Positions 5,429 to 5,575 of a DNA stretch of 5,575 bases are shown here, one piece after another. The stretch comes from JANNWF01 sp041675805. Its GTDB lineage: Bacteria > Pseudomonadota > Gammaproteobacteria > Xanthomonadales > Xanthomonadaceae. A program made the translations under genes and the position numbers. Below the pieces are notes generated by a model. It ran no database searches and was not told the DNA's origin. It saw only the letters and a list, made by a program, of their open reading frames with translations. Within the stretch, counting starts at the first letter, position 1. The number at the start of each line of letters is the position of its first letter. The DNA is taken from NCBI GenBank assembly GCA_041675805.1, contig JBAYTD010000148.1:1-5575 (forward strand). The letters are read 5' to 3'.

Positions 5429-5455
5429 GCAGCGCCGCTTCGTCGGCAATGACCA

Positions 5456-5476
5456 GGCCGGGCGCGCAGCCCGGCC
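5456..5476 (+). terminator. 8-bp GC-only stem-loop after the bamC-like gene
   Basis: GGCCGGGC (5456-5463) and GCCCGGCC (5469-5476) pair exactly around GCGCA, 27 bases after the stop. No T-run follows on either strand. Probably the end of the dapA-bamC transcript, resembling the T-less hairpin after the caspase-family gene. Confidence 0.42.
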
Positions 5477-5506
5477 CGCTCAGGGCCGACCCGTTCAGGG
5501 AATGAC

Positions 5507-5533
5507 GGCAGGCTCCGCGGTCGGCGGCCTGCC
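5507..5533. repeat. Inverted repeat near the right edge
   Basis: GGCAGGC (5507-5513) and GCCTGCC (5527-5533) are exact reverse complements with 13 bases between. No T-run on either side. It may end a gene arriving on the - strand from beyond the window, or be chance. The last 147 bases of the window hold no gene I can support. Confidence 0.3.
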
Positions 5534-5575
5534 GCGCGCGGACGAAGCGTGGGCGATCAGCGTTCCAGTAGCGGC

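Noticed and set aside
4682..5449. 255-codon open frame on the - strand opposite the bamC-like gene
   Set aside because: No recognisable domain, and it covers a well-supported gene and the 3' end of dapA.
5449..5505. 18-codon ORF starting at ATG 5449
   Set aside because: It lies across the hairpin, has no ribosome site and no recognisable content.
5557..5575. Possible 3' end of a - strand gene (stop at 5557-5559)
   Set aside because: Only five codons are visible and another - strand frame is equally open; no choice can be supported.

Overview
The window is gene-dense, high-GC DNA with the look of a gammaproteobacterial chromosome. The gene order bamC-dapA, divergent from gcvR-bcp, is the order known from E. 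coli. The sequence character of the proteins (Bcp with PGCTTEGLDF, a GcvR-type double ACT protein, dapA with a TTG start) points to the Xanthomonadales/Lysobacterales. That assignment is inference from recalled family sequences, not from a search.

Left part (1-1266, + strand): the 3' end of a caspase-family (peptidase C14) gene, closed by a perfect 13-bp hairpin. A tRNA-Ser(CGA) gene follows, with its own plausible promoter and two tandem inverted repeats in the short leader. Then comes a DUF6165-family gene ending at a bulged stem-loop plus T-run terminator.

Middle part (1306-3819, - strand): gcvR-like, bcp and a PIN-PhoH ATPase gene, read in that order. gcvR and bcp overlap by one base, so at least these two are probably one transcript. 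phoH follows after 82 bp and may be part of it. phoH converges on the DUF6165 gene, with only 39 bp between stop codons.

Right part (3981-5428, + strand): dapA (lysine/diaminopimelate pathway) and a short BamC-like lipoprotein gene, followed by a GC-rich hairpin. The 161-bp intergenic region between gcvR and dapA must hold both divergent promoters, and both genes appear to start with TTG. The last 147 bases hold two hairpins and no gene I can support.

Most of this is conserved housekeeping content and I see no new multi-gene system. The points worth a second look are: a peroxiredoxin Q that lacks both known resolving-cysteine positions; a single-domain BamC about half the usual size; the structured leader of the tRNA gene; strong hairpins without T-tracts used as apparent gene ends; and the caspase-like gene cut by the window edge.
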